Below, in pieces: positions 34,288 through 42,132 of a DNA stretch of 64,000 nt (position 1 is its first letter; every line of letters begins with the position of its first letter). The position numbers were made by a program, and so were the translations under genes. Origin of the DNA: Streptomyces sp. NBC_00190 (lineage in GTDB: Bacteria; Actinomycetota; Actinomycetes; Streptomycetales; Streptomycetaceae); NCBI RefSeq assembly GCF_036203305.1, contig NZ_CP108131.1, positions 868,001-932,000 of the forward strand, in the 5' to 3' direction. The notes beneath the pieces were generated by a model that was given only the letters and a program-made list of their open reading frames with translations, did not search any database and was not told the DNA's origin.

Positions 34288-34569
34288 CTTCTCGTCCGGT
34301 CCCGGTCGGCGTCGATCCGGCCCGTGCGTACGCAGTGTGGTCAGACTCCGTTCGTATTCTTCTTCGTCGATCTCGCCCCGCGCGAAGCGTTCGGCGAGCA
34401 CCTGCTGGGGAGAAGGCACAGCTGGGGGCGGCGTCGGGCCCGTGGGGAATCGGTCGACGCCGCGGAGGAGCAGAACGACTGCCGCGACGGCCAGGGCCCC
34501 GAGGAGGACCATGCTGAACGACATGACGACCCAGCTCCATCCGCCCATTCCGTGGTCGTACCAGAACAT
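34273..34569 (-). CDS. SHOCT-domain small membrane protein
   Basis: A 98-residue protein with one transmembrane helix (VVMSFSMVLLGALAVAAVVLLL) and a C-terminal SHOCT motif, PQQVLAERFARGEIDEEEYERSLTTLR. SHOCT segments are thought to mediate protein-protein contacts. It starts at ATG 34569, and a copy of the island palindrome lies 115 bases upstream at 34684-34697, so it probably belongs to the island regulon. Confidence 0.85.
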   Translation of the reverse strand: MFWYDHGMGGWSWVVMSFSMVLLGALAVAAVVLLLRGVDRFPTGPTPPPAVPSPQQVLAERFARGEIDEEEYERSLTTLRTHGPDRRRPGPDEKSAGS

Positions 34570-34652
34570 GGTTCACGCTCCAGGTGCGATGGGCTGGAAC
34601 TCCTACCGCAGGGGCTGCCCCGCGTGTTCTCACTGTCCACCGTCCCGTGCCG

Positions 34653-35184
34653 TCAGGGCATGGGCCGGTAGGGGTCACGACCAGGGCCGACCGGCCCATC
34701 GTCGTGTCCCCTTGTGACACGATCCGGGAGTCGGGCCGCCGCGTAGCCGGTGACCGCGGCGATCGCAGCGAGGCCGATGCCCGCCCCGCCGACGGGTTCG
34801 GTGTCCAGCACCGCCTGGAGCCGAAACCGCCCAGCCCCCGGCTGCCGACCACGATGGTGCCGTGGAGGCCCGCGGACCGGTGGAGGCTCGACACGGGTGC
34901 GCCGCGGCTGAACTCGGCGTTGACCCGCAGACCGGGAAACCGCTCCGTCACCGCGGCGGCGGTGGCGTCCAGCAGTTCGCGGCCTGCCCGACGGACGCCC
35001 TCGATGCTCTCCGCCGAGACGTAGAGGTCCCGGCCGTCCGTGTCGGACCCGTACACGATGTTCAGCGGGCTCACGCGGCGCGCGGCCTCCGCCGCTGCCA
35101 CAGCGCTGCCCGGCGGGCCGGCTCGGAGCCGTCGACGCCGACGATGACGACGCCGAGTTCCGAGCTGCTCGTGGTGCCTTCCAT
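34653..35184 (-). pseudogene. Universal stress protein pseudogene
   Basis: The ATG at 35184 starts MEGTTSSSELGVVIVGVDGSEPARRAALW, then the frame breaks. The following MAAAEAARRVSPLNIVYGSDTDGRDLYVSAESIEGVRRAGRELLD through HGTIVVGSRGLGGFGS lies in a second frame, and AVLDTEPVGGAGIG in a third. The order matches the first domain of the intact gene at 60972-61880 almost word for word, so it is a paralogue with at least two frame disruptions and no second domain. Its upstream palindrome (35273) lies 89 bases from the start, exactly as in the intact paralogue. Confidence 0.82.
34684..34697. promoter_or_regulatory. Island palindrome (SHOCT gene)
   Basis: GGGCCG-AC-CGGCCC, perfect 6-bp arms, 115 bp upstream of the SHOCT start. 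It lies inside the decayed 3' part of the universal stress pseudogene. Confidence 0.6.
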
Positions 35185-35272
35185 GGTTCCTCCCTCGGAC
35201 TCGCCAGGGATCCGGCTCTCAGGTTGGCTCTTCGGGCTCCCGCTCCAGGAGAGCCGTTCGGGTACGCGGCAG

Positions 35273-35286
35273 GGGCCGAAGGTCCT
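35273..35286. promoter_or_regulatory. Island palindrome (universal stress pseudogene)
   Basis: GGGCCG-AA-GGTCCT, a degenerate copy of the island motif, 89 bp upstream of the pseudogene start. Confidence 0.55.
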
Positions 35287-35304
35287 GGTTCGCCGCCCGC
35301 CCGG

Positions 35305-35338
35305 GGGCTGATCGGTCCCACATGGGGCCACTCGGCCC
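35305..35338. promoter_or_regulatory. Tandem island palindromes upstream of remnant and CBS gene
   Basis: GGGCTG-AT-CGGTCC at 35305-35318 and GGGCCA-CT-CGGCCC at 35325-35338, exactly 20 bp apart. They lie upstream of the deleted universal stress gene and the CBS-BON gene at 35529. The 344-base gap 35185-35528 holds only these sites, the site at 35273 and the remnant. Confidence 0.6.
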
Positions 35339-35430
35339 CTCCTCGGTCACAGCGCCGCGGGCGACGCTGGAAGAGGACCGCGGCCCCCGCGCCGCCCAAG
35401 GAGGCCGGGCCCACCCGGTACGGGGAGACC

Positions 35431-35501
35431 GTTCTCGGTGTCGACATCCATGAGGCGGCGGACAGGGTGTCGGTCCCGTCGCGGTCATCGCCCACGACTG
35501 A
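35431..35501 (+). pseudogene. Remnant of a second universal stress gene with internal deletion
   Basis: 35431-35469 reads VLGVDIHEAADRV, identical to the start of the second domain of the intact protein at 62909 (VVGVDIHEAADRV). 35472-35501, in another frame, reads GPVAVIAHD then TGA, matching that protein's C-terminus (APVAVVAH). About 125 codons between are gone. The order remnant then CBS gene mirrors the intact USP then CBS order at 62909-64000. Confidence 0.75.
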
Positions 35502-35528
35502 CGGCCTCGTTACAAGGGAGATCGGACC

Positions 35529-36215
35529 ATGTCTCATCGCACTGTCGCAGACGTCATGACCAGGGAGGTGGCCACCGCCAGCCCCGAAGCGTCGCTCAAG
35601 ACCGTCGTCTGGAGCCTCGACTACAACGGTGTCTCGGCCCTGCCCGTCGTGGACGGCCGTCACCACCCGATCGGCATCGTCTCCGAAGCCGACCTGCTCC
35701 GCAGGCAAGCCGGCCTGCCCGATACCGAAGGGCGCGACCCCATGCACACCGCGACGCCCAGGGACCGCGCCTCCATGGACGCCCGCACGGCCGGCGATCT
35801 GATGTCCGCCCCCGCACTGACCGCCCGGCCGGAGTGGGGCATCGTCGAGACGGCCCGCTTCCTGCACGAGCAGGGTGTCAAGCGTCTGCCGGTGGTCGAC
35901 GAAACCGGAACCCTGGTGGGCATCGTCAGCCGCTCCGACCTGCTACGGCCCATGCTTCGTCGCGACAACGCCATCCGTGACGAGATCGTCGACGACGTAC
36001 TGGGCCGGACGCTCAGGATGACCCCGGGCGGCGTCGCGGTGACCGTGCGGGAAGGAGTTGTCTCCCTGAGTGGCGAGGTCGAGGAGCGGTCCACCATTCC
36101 CGTCGTCGAACGACTGTGCCAGTCGGTCGACGGTGTCGTCAGCGTGGACCAGACCCTCGGCTACGCCGTCGACGACCTGTCTCCGGCCGCCGATCCGAAC
36201 CGGGCCGCCCGTTGA
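35529..36215 (+). CDS. CBS-pair plus BON domain protein
   Basis: A 228-residue soluble protein. Two CBS motifs (TVADVMTREVATASPEASL...VSALPVVDGRHHPIGIVSEADLL and AGDLMSAPALTARPEW...VKRLPVVDETGTLVGIVSRSDLL) form an adenosyl-nucleotide-binding Bateman module, followed by a BON domain (VTVREGVVSLSGEVEERSTIPVVERLCQSVDGVVSV). The role is probably energy sensing, as in other actinobacterial stress islands. It follows a deleted universal stress gene and tandem island palindromes. Confidence 0.9.
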   Translation: MSHRTVADVMTREVATASPEASLKTVVWSLDYNGVSALPVVDGRHHPIGIVSEADLLRRQAGLPDTEGRDPMHTATPRDRASMDARTAGDLMSAPALTARPEWGIVETARFLHEQGVKRLPVVDETGTLVGIVSRSDLLRPMLRRDNAIRDEIVDDVLGRTLRMTPGGVAVTVREGVVSLSGEVEERSTIPVVERLCQSVDGVVSVDQTLGYAVDDLSPAADPNRAAR

Positions 36216-36360
36216 GCCCTCACGGCAAAGGGGCGGAAAGAGCCCATCCGCTTCTCGCGGATCCCGATTGCGCGGTGCACGGCCGTCAGCCGCTTCTCCG
36301 CATCCTCTCAGGGACTCTTTCCGTCGATTTCATGAAAGCACGCCCGGCGCCCGGGTCATA

Positions 36361-36374
36361 GGGCCGATCGGTCC
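36361..36374. promoter_or_regulatory. Island palindrome (CBS gene 36457)
   Basis: GGGCCG-AT-CGGTCC, ending 83 bp before the ATG of the CBS-BON gene at 36457, in the 241-base gap after the preceding CBS gene. Confidence 0.6.
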
Positions 36375-36456
36375 CCGGTGGCCCCCTGACAGCCCTATCG
36401 CCGACGGGCGGCGGCATCGACGCTCGGAGGCATCAGGACGCCGCTCTGGAGGAATC

Positions 36457-37062
36457 ATGAAGCACCTGGGCACCGTCGACGACGTGATGACCCGCGCCGT
36501 GATCTCCGTCGACCGCGGAGCACCGTTCAAGGACATCGTGGAGACCATGCGGGAGTGGCGGATCAGTGCCCTGCCCGTCGTGTCGGAGGAAGGGCGGGTC
36601 GTCGGCGTGGTGTCGGAAGCGGATCTGCTGCTCAGGGCCCAGGGCAAGGACGAGTCCCACGCGGTCACCGCCGGCCGGCTGATGACCGTACCGGCGGTCA
36701 CCGTGACCAAGGACGCCCCCATCCCGGGCGCCGCCCGCCTGATGGCCCGCGGGCACCTCAAGCGGCTCCCCGTCGTCGACGGCGACGGCCGCCTCGTCGG
36801 CGTGGTCAGCCGAGGCGACCTCCTCAAGGTCTACCTCCGCCCCGACGCGGACATCGCCGAGGAACTCCGCGAACTGATCATGGCCGAGCTCATCCCCATC
36901 AGCTCGGCCACGGTGCAGGTCCACGTGGCCGACGGCGTCGTCCACCTGGACGGCTCCGTCCCCGACCCGGCCCTGAAGGACGTGCTGGTGCGTGTCGCAC
37001 GCACCGTACCGGGGGTCGTGGACGTCACGACGGTGCGCCTCGACACCGAAGTACCCGCGTGA
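36457..37062 (+). CDS. CBS-pair plus BON domain protein
   Basis: A 201-residue protein with two CBS motifs (VDDVMTRAVISVDRGAPFKDIVETMREWRISALPVVSEEGRVVGVVSEADLL and AGRLMTVPAVTVTKDAPIPGAARLMARGHLKRLPVVDGDGRLVGVVSRGDLL) and a BON domain (ATVQVHVADGVVHLDGSVPD). GGAGG at 36448-36452 sets the ATG. The second CBS gene in a row of three; the inter-CBS linker is short compared with its neighbours. Nucleotide binding is inferred from the family. Confidence 0.9.
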   Translation: MKHLGTVDDVMTRAVISVDRGAPFKDIVETMREWRISALPVVSEEGRVVGVVSEADLLLRAQGKDESHAVTAGRLMTVPAVTVTKDAPIPGAARLMARGHLKRLPVVDGDGRLVGVVSRGDLLKVYLRPDADIAEELRELIMAELIPISSATVQVHVADGVVHLDGSVPDPALKDVLVRVARTVPGVVDVTTVRLDTEVPA

Positions 37063-37136
37063 AGGAGACCGACGGAGAGGCGCAGGACGACGTGCCGGTC
37101 GGCGCCGGGCCGGTCACCGAGCGGTAGGAGAAGACC

Positions 37137-37793
37137 ATGAAGCATCGGGAAGTCCGCGAGCTGATGACCCGCGAGGTCGTCACCGTCCCCAGCAGCGCCC
37201 CCTTCAAGGAGATCGCCCGCACCCTGACGGAACACGAGGTGTCGGCCGTCCCGGTCGTCGACCGTGCCGGCCGTCCGCTCGGCGTCATCTCGGAGGGGGA
37301 CCTGCTGCCGAAGTCCTCAGGCCAGGGAGAGTACTTCCGGTCACTGCCCGAACGGGAGGCGTGGCAGGAGGACAAAGCCGCAGGCACGCGCGCCGAGGAG
37401 CTGATGTCCTCGCCCCCCGTGTGCGCCCGACCGGACTGGACGGTCGCCGAAGCCGCCAGGCTGATGGAAGCACAAGGAGTCAAGCGTCTCCTGGTCGTGG
37501 ACGACTCGGACGTACTGGTCGGAATCGTCAGCCGACGGGACCTCCTGCGGATCTTCCTCCGGGACGACGAGGACATCCGTCTCGAGATCATGGGTGACGT
37601 CCTCGACCTCAGCCTGCGTCAGAGCCCCACGGCGGTCTCCGTGGAGGTCACCGAAGGCCGGGTCGAACTGCACGGAACCGTCGATTTCAAGAGCCTCATC
37701 CCGCTGATCGAACGGCTCTGCCGCAGCGTGGACGGCGTCGTCTCCGTAACCCAGCACCTCGGGTACGCCATCGACGACACGACGGCGGCCTGA
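37137..37793 (+). CDS. CBS-pair plus BON domain protein
   Basis: A 218-residue protein starting MKHREVRELMTREVVTVPSSAPFKEIARTLTEHEVSAVPVVD, with a second CBS motif (VKRLLVVDDSDVLVGIVSRRDLLRIFL) and a BON domain (VSVEVTEGRVELHGTVDFKSLIPLIERLCRSVDGVVSV). The linker has a charged insert (SLPEREAWQEDKAAG) absent from its neighbours. It is 74 bases after the previous CBS gene, probably cotranscribed, and ends just before the convergent ATPase pseudogene. Confidence 0.9.
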   Translation: MKHREVRELMTREVVTVPSSAPFKEIARTLTEHEVSAVPVVDRAGRPLGVISEGDLLPKSSGQGEYFRSLPEREAWQEDKAAGTRAEELMSSPPVCARPDWTVAEAARLMEAQGVKRLLVVDDSDVLVGIVSRRDLLRIFLRDDEDIRLEIMGDVLDLSLRQSPTAVSVEVTEGRVELHGTVDFKSLIPLIERLCRSVDGVVSVTQHLGYAIDDTTAA

Positions 37794-37835
37794 GAGAGCC
37801 GTGAACGACCGCACCCGCCGACGGGGCGGCGTGTG

Positions 37836-39438
37836 TCAGGGGTGTGGGTTTCGGTGCGTACGTCGAGCCCAGCGGCGCAGTTCGTCGGTGCCCCAGACGA
37901 GGATCGGGAAGGTCGCGACGAGGGCGACGACGTCGAGGGGCAGCACGGCCGTACCGACCAGGTCCTGGAGTGGTGGCGCGTAGACGAGGGCTGCGGTGAA
38001 GGCGAGTTCGAAGGCGATGCCCGCGAGGAGCAGGGGGTTGCTGAAGAGGCCGATGTCGCGGAGTTCGGCGTCCCGCTGTGCGAGGACGTCGTCGAGTTCG
38101 TGGTCGCCGATGGTCTCGGACTGCGCCACGACGTGCAGGTGTGGTTCACCGATGCCGACTTCGCGGGCCACGGCCGCCGCGGTGGCCCCGTTGTCGCCGG
38201 TGACGATGTGCACGCGCAGTCCGGCCTCGTGGCAGCGCCGGACGGCGGCGGCGACTTCGGGGCGCGGTGGATCGTAGAGGCCGACGAGACCGAGGAGGCG
38301 CAGCCCGCTCTCCGCGTCCTGGCGCCGGGCCGGCGGTTCGCTTCCGGCCGGCAGCTCACGTACGGCGACCGCGAGCACGCGCATTCCTCCGTGCGCGAGG
38401 CTCTCCGCCGCGGCCGCGGCGGCCTGCGCCGTGCCGTCCGTCAGGACGGGCAGGACCGCTTCCGGCGCGCCCTTGACGATGACGCGCAGTGCACGGTTCT
38501 CGCCGGTCTGGACGACGGACATCAGGCGCAGTCGCGGTTCGAAACGGAAGTGGGCACGGCGCCCGGCGTCCCGGCCGTCGAGGTCGACCGGCGCGGCGTG
38601 GGCGGCCGCACCTTCGATCAGGGCGATCTCCGTGGGGTCTCCGTGCAGTTCGCCTTCGTCGTCCCGGGTGACCGTGGTGCACAGTGCGCCGGTTCGCGTC
38701 AGGTCTCCCGCCCAGGGGCCGTCGGCGGCCCCGTGCGCCGGCGTCCACACGGCCTGGAGCCGCATGCGGTTCTGGGTGAGGGTTCCGGTCTTGTCGGTGC
38801 AGATGACGTTGGTGGAGCCGAGGGTTTCCACCGCGCTCAGGCGTTTGATCACTGCCCCTTGGCGGGCGAGGACGCGTACGCCGACGGCGAGCGCGAGGGT
38901 GATGGTCGGCAAGAGGCCTTCCGGGACGTTGGCGACGAGCAGGCCGATCGCGAAGATCAGGGAGTCGGTCAGCGGCAGGCCCACGGCGACGCCGGCCACC
39001 AGGAACACCGCGCCCATGGCGGTCGCCACGGCCGCGATGAGCCAGGCGACCTTCTTGACCTGCTTCTCCAGGGGGCTGGGGTCACGGCGGGTGCGCTGGC
39101 TCAGCGAGGCGATCCGGCCGAGCTCGGTGTGGTCGCCGGTGGCGAACACGATCGCCCGGGCCTGGCCCTCGGTGCACGTGGTGCCGCTGAAGACGAGATT
39201 CGGCTCCTGGAGCAACGGAGCCCCGGCCAGCCCGGGGCCGGCGACGCGTTCGGCCGGCACGGACTCGCCGGTCAGCATCGACAGGTCGACCTCGATGCCT
39301 CCGTCCGTCAGGCGTGCGTCCGCGGGCGCGCAGCCCCGTGCCGAGCTCGCGCCGCAGCAGCGGCAACGGCTCCATCGGGTCCGGATCCAGGAGTGGATCT
39401 TGGTCGGAGGACCGAGGGGTGGTGGTGGCCTCAGTCAT
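37836..39438 (-). pseudogene. P-type cation ATPase with two deletions
   Basis: A start at 39438 gives MTEATTTPRSSDQDPLLDPDPMEPLPLLRRELGTGLRAR, the N-terminus of a Ca/Na-type ATPase. The frame then jumps directly to DARLTDGGIEVDLSMLTGESVPAER, losing roughly 110 residues with the first membrane helices. The TGES loop and CTDKTGTLTQNRM phosphorylation site survive. After LDDVLAQ the sequence passes in frame to RDIGLFSNPLLLAGIAFELAF, skipping about 270 residues including the GDGVNDAP hinge and helices 5-6. It cannot be a working pump. The start overlaps the Rv1733c-like stop by 8 bases. Confidence 0.85.
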
Positions 39439-40054
39439 CTTCGGCTCCCGGGTCCCCCCGCAGCCGGCCGGACCAGCGTGGCTCTACGCGTTCCCACTCG
39501 CCGCCCCATGCGGCCAGGCTGCGGGCTTCGACGCGCCGGAGCCTGAGCCAGACGACTCCCCCGGCGGAAAGGACGAGTACGCCGAAGGCAGCGGCCCCGG
39601 CGGCAACGGCCGTGGAGGCGAGTTCGCCATGGGGACGAGGAGCAGGCACCGCCCTGCCCGCGCCGTCGACCCAGACCGTGACCGCTCCGCCCACGGGTGT
39701 GCCCGCCGGGACCAGGACCGCGCCGGTGTGCCGGTGGGATGCGGGATACTCCCAGGCGGCCCGGGCCGTCGCCATCGCGGCGCTGTCGAAGCGTCCGGGG
39801 AGTACGCGGGCCGCCTCGCCGACCGTGGTCGCCGAGACCCGGTGCCGGTGCAGGGTCTCCGCTCGGGCGGCACGGTCTTCGGCGTTCCAGACCGCCATCC
39901 CGATGGCGACGGCGCAGAGCACGGCGATGAGCGGGGAGAGCGCGAAGGCGGCGAGCCAGCGGCCGCGCGTACGGTCGGCGGCGCGCCGCATTTCGTTCGA
40001 ACGGCGACCGGGCAGCCGCCGCGGCGGGCCTTTCGCCGGCTGGGACTCGGACAT
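39431..40054 (-). CDS. Rv1733c family membrane protein
   Basis: A 207-residue protein with a basic N-terminus, two transmembrane helices (about residues 34-54 and 147-170) and an intervening extracytoplasmic domain (LHRHRVSATTV to VWVDGAGRAVP). This layout matches Rv1733c, a DosR-regulon protein of Mycobacterium tuberculosis with unknown biochemical role. It is third in the Hsp20-flavodoxin-Rv1733c-ATPase operon, 34 bases after the flavodoxin gene. This placement supports the dormancy-regulon reading of the island. Confidence 0.82.
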   Translation of the reverse strand: MSESQPAKGPPRRLPGRRSNEMRRAADRTRGRWLAAFALSPLIAVLCAVAIGMAVWNAEDRAARAETLHRHRVSATTVGEAARVLPGRFDSAAMATARAAWEYPASHRHTGAVLVPAGTPVGGAVTVWVDGAGRAVPAPRPHGELASTAVAAGAAAFGVLVLSAGGVVWLRLRRVEARSLAAWGGEWERVEPRWSGRLRGDPGAEDD

Positions 40055-40088
40055 GTCGTGCCTCCGCGCCGCGGCCTTGCCGAGTCGT

Positions 40089-40592
40089 TCAGCGGGCTGC
40101 GGTGAGCTCGGCGCTGATGTGGTGGGCCCAGGTCTGTATCCGTTCGGGATTGCGGAAGTCCCTGCCCTTGCCCGAGCGGACCAGAGCCCGGGCGACGAAA
40201 CCCGGTGTACTGGCCGTAAGGCTGCCGCCGAACGTGACGTGCTCGCGTGCGTTCAGCTGTTCCATCTGGCGTGCGACCGCCGGCACCGGCGGGATGTCGT
40301 GCTGCTCGGCGGAGCTGTCCACGGGACCGCTGCTGAACAGGAAGACCGGGCGGTGCTTGAGGTGGTCGGCGTTGCGCTCGGCGCAGCGCTTGGCCTTGCC
40401 GCTCCAGTGGCCGGCGTACAGGGCGCCGCCGAGCACCACGGCGTCGTAGCCGCGTAGGTGGTCGACGTCGTCGGCGGGCAGCACGACGGCGTCGAGGCCG
40501 TCCTCGCGGAGGGACACGCCGATCTGCTCCGCGATTCCAGCGGTCGCGCCGTGCTTGCTTCCGTAGGCGACCAGTACTCGCTTCGAAGTCAT
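40089..40592 (-). CDS. Flavodoxin domain protein (HemG-like)
   Basis: A 167-residue flavodoxin fold. The FMN phosphate loop VLVAYGSKHGATAGIAEQIG is at the N-terminus, and YDAVVLGGALYAGHWSGKAKRC plus VFLFSSGPVD supply the isoalloxazine-binding loops. It resembles menaquinone-linked protoporphyrinogen oxidase HemG and related flavodoxins found near stress genes. Its ATG overlaps the Hsp20 stop (ATGA), so translation is coupled. An electron-transfer role during stress is inferred. Confidence 0.87.
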   Translation of the reverse strand: MTSKRVLVAYGSKHGATAGIAEQIGVSLREDGLDAVVLPADDVDHLRGYDAVVLGGALYAGHWSGKAKRCAERNADHLKHRPVFLFSSGPVDSSAEQHDIPPVPAVARQMEQLNAREHVTFGGSLTASTPGFVARALVRSGKGRDFRNPERIQTWAHHISAELTAAR

Positions 40593-41047
40593 GACGACTC
40601 TCCGTTGCCATCGGTCTTGGCGCGCTTCACAGGGATGCTGTGCACTGTGTCTTCGGCCTCGGGCTGCATCGGCACGCGAACGGTGAGGATGCCGTCCTCG
40701 TACTCGGCTTCGACGCGGTCGGGCGGGATCTGCACCGGCAGTCGTACCGTGCGCCGGAAGGACCCGTATCGGAATTCCGAGTGGTCCTTTTCCTCCTTGC
40801 TCTCCGCGTGCTCGGCACTGACGGTCAGCGTGTCCCCCACGACCTCGATCCGGATGTCCTTCTCGGGGTCCATCCCGGGCAGCTCGGCACGGAGCGTGTA
40901 CTGCCCGCCCGCGTTGGTGACCTCGATCGCGATGGCGTGGGCGCCGATGGCCGGCCGCCACACCGGGAACCCGGGGAAGTCGGTGCCGAACCAGTCCCTG
41001 AAGTCGGGGACGAGGCTGTGCCTGCGTTCCATCCGCCTTCCTGACAT
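40589..41047 (-). CDS. Hsp20/alpha-crystallin small heat shock protein
   Basis: A 152-residue small heat shock protein. The alpha-crystallin domain runs from about residue 38 to 135: YTLRAELPGMDPEKDIRIEVVGDTLTVSAEH, then FRYGSFRRTVRLPVQIPPDRVEAEYEDGILTVRVPM. It binds unfolding proteins without ATP. First gene of a four-gene set (Hsp20, flavodoxin, Rv1733c-like, broken ATPase). Two island palindromes lie 81-114 bp upstream, consistent with the DosR-controlled hspX of mycobacteria. Confidence 0.92.
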   Translation of the reverse strand: MSGRRMERRHSLVPDFRDWFGTDFPGFPVWRPAIGAHAIAIEVTNAGGQYTLRAELPGMDPEKDIRIEVVGDTLTVSAEHAESKEEKDHSEFRYGSFRRTVRLPVQIPPDRVEAEYEDGILTVRVPMQPEAEDTVHSIPVKRAKTDGNGESS

Positions 41048-41127
41048 GGCGTGCTCCTTTTCCGGCGCCTCACCGCGCCTGTGGTTGTCCTGTCTCCATC
41101 TCAGCCCTGGGACACCGGCTCCGCTTG

Positions 41128-41161
41128 GGGCTTTCGGGTCCCAACCGGGCCCGTTCGGCCC
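41128..41161. promoter_or_regulatory. Tandem island palindromes upstream of Hsp20 operon
   Basis: GGGCTT-TC-GGGTCC at 41128-41141, flanked by TTG and CAA so that TTGGG and CCCAA mirror each other, and GGCCCG-TT-CGGCCC at 41148-41161, exactly 20 bp downstream. The first copy ends up close to the mycobacterial DosR box in layout. Confidence 0.65.
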
Positions 41162-41310
41162 TCGCCGTGCGGCCGAAGGACCGGGCGCGCGGAACGAGGC
41201 CCTCGATGCGCCGGGAGATCGCGGGGCTCAGTAGGACATGGGGCGGCCGGACGGGGTACGAAGGTCCAGTGGCGCGTGCTACCGCTCGCATCCGCCTCGG
41301 CCGACGGAGG

Positions 41311-42132
41311 TCAAGGGGCAAGGTCCCTCCTCATCAGCAGGGTGTGCGCCGCGACGAGTCCCAGGACTCCGACGCCGACGAGGACGCCCCATTGCGGCCA
41401 CAGCACATGCCCCTGGGCCAGCGCGTCACCCGGCGTGTAGTAGTGGAACGGGCTGATGTAGCGCAGCGGCGCCGCCTTCGACCAGGCCAGAGCGATGAAA
41501 TTCACCGCGAAGCCCACGGCCCCGAACACAATGGTCGCGCCGATCACCTGGGCCCGCCTCCGGCCCCAGGCCGACACGGCCAGGGCCGGTCCCATGATGC
41601 ACAGGGCGAAGCCGCACCCCATCACCCCGGCGGCGAACACTCCCCCGAGCGAGACCTCTTGGCGGATGTCGGGCGACAGCGCCACGCCGGCCGCCACCGT
41701 CAGCGTCGCGGCCGTGTTCAGAGCCAGCGCCGCGAGCGCCACCGCGACCGTACGTTCGGCCAGCAGCCGATGCCGGGACACCGGACGCACCATGATCAGC
41801 TCGATCGTCCCCGACTCCACGTCCGCGGCGACGGCCGCGGCGGCGAGCGAACCGATCGCGGTGAGCTGCATGGCGATCCAGAACGGGTGCACCAGTCCTG
41901 CTCCGAGCAGCCCGGGATAGCTGGCGAGCGACACGTCCCCGCTGGACCCGCTGAACGCCCGCAACGCCGACGGCGGCCCTTTCCCGTTCCCGGAGAACAG
42001 CTGCCCCTCCGGGATCGTATGGGCCACCACCACGATCAGCGCCTCGAAGACCACCATCCCGATCACCAGGGCGGACAGCATCCTCCGGCGCCGGTGCAGC
42101 GCCAGCCACAACAACGGCCACCGGGACTTCAC
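41311..42132 (-). CDS. ABC transporter permease
   Basis: A 273-residue membrane protein starting at a GTG that overlaps the ATPase stop (GTGA). It has about six hydrophobic segments, an extracytoplasmic loop after the first helix, and the element ESGTIELIMVRPVSRHRLLAERTVAVALAAL typical of ABC-2 type exporter permeases. It forms an exporter with the ATPase of the next feature. The substrate is unknown. The 263-base gap after it (41048-41310) holds only the Hsp20 upstream region. Confidence 0.85.
   Translation of the reverse strand: MKSRWPLLWLALHRRRRMLSALVIGMVVFEALIVVVAHTIPEGQLFSGNGKGPPSALRAFSGSSGDVSLASYPGLLGAGLVHPFWIAMQLTAIGSLAAAAVAADVESGTIELIMVRPVSRHRLLAERTVAVALAALALNTAATLTVAAGVALSPDIRQEVSLGGVFAAGVMGCGFALCIMGPALAVSAWGRRRAQVIGATIVFGAVGFAVNFIALAWSKAAPLRYISPFHYYTPGDALAQGHVLWPQWGVLVGVGVLGLVAAHTLLMRRDLAP

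Noticed and set aside
34112..35101. Intact minus-strand gene of about 329 residues
   Set aside because: Only its first part resembles universal stress proteins; the rest is a shadow. It is one frame of the pseudogene at 34653-35184.
37836..39278. Functional 480-residue ATPase from the internal ATG
   Set aside because: It would lack the first helices, the GDGVNDAP hinge and helices 5-6, all essential in P-type pumps.
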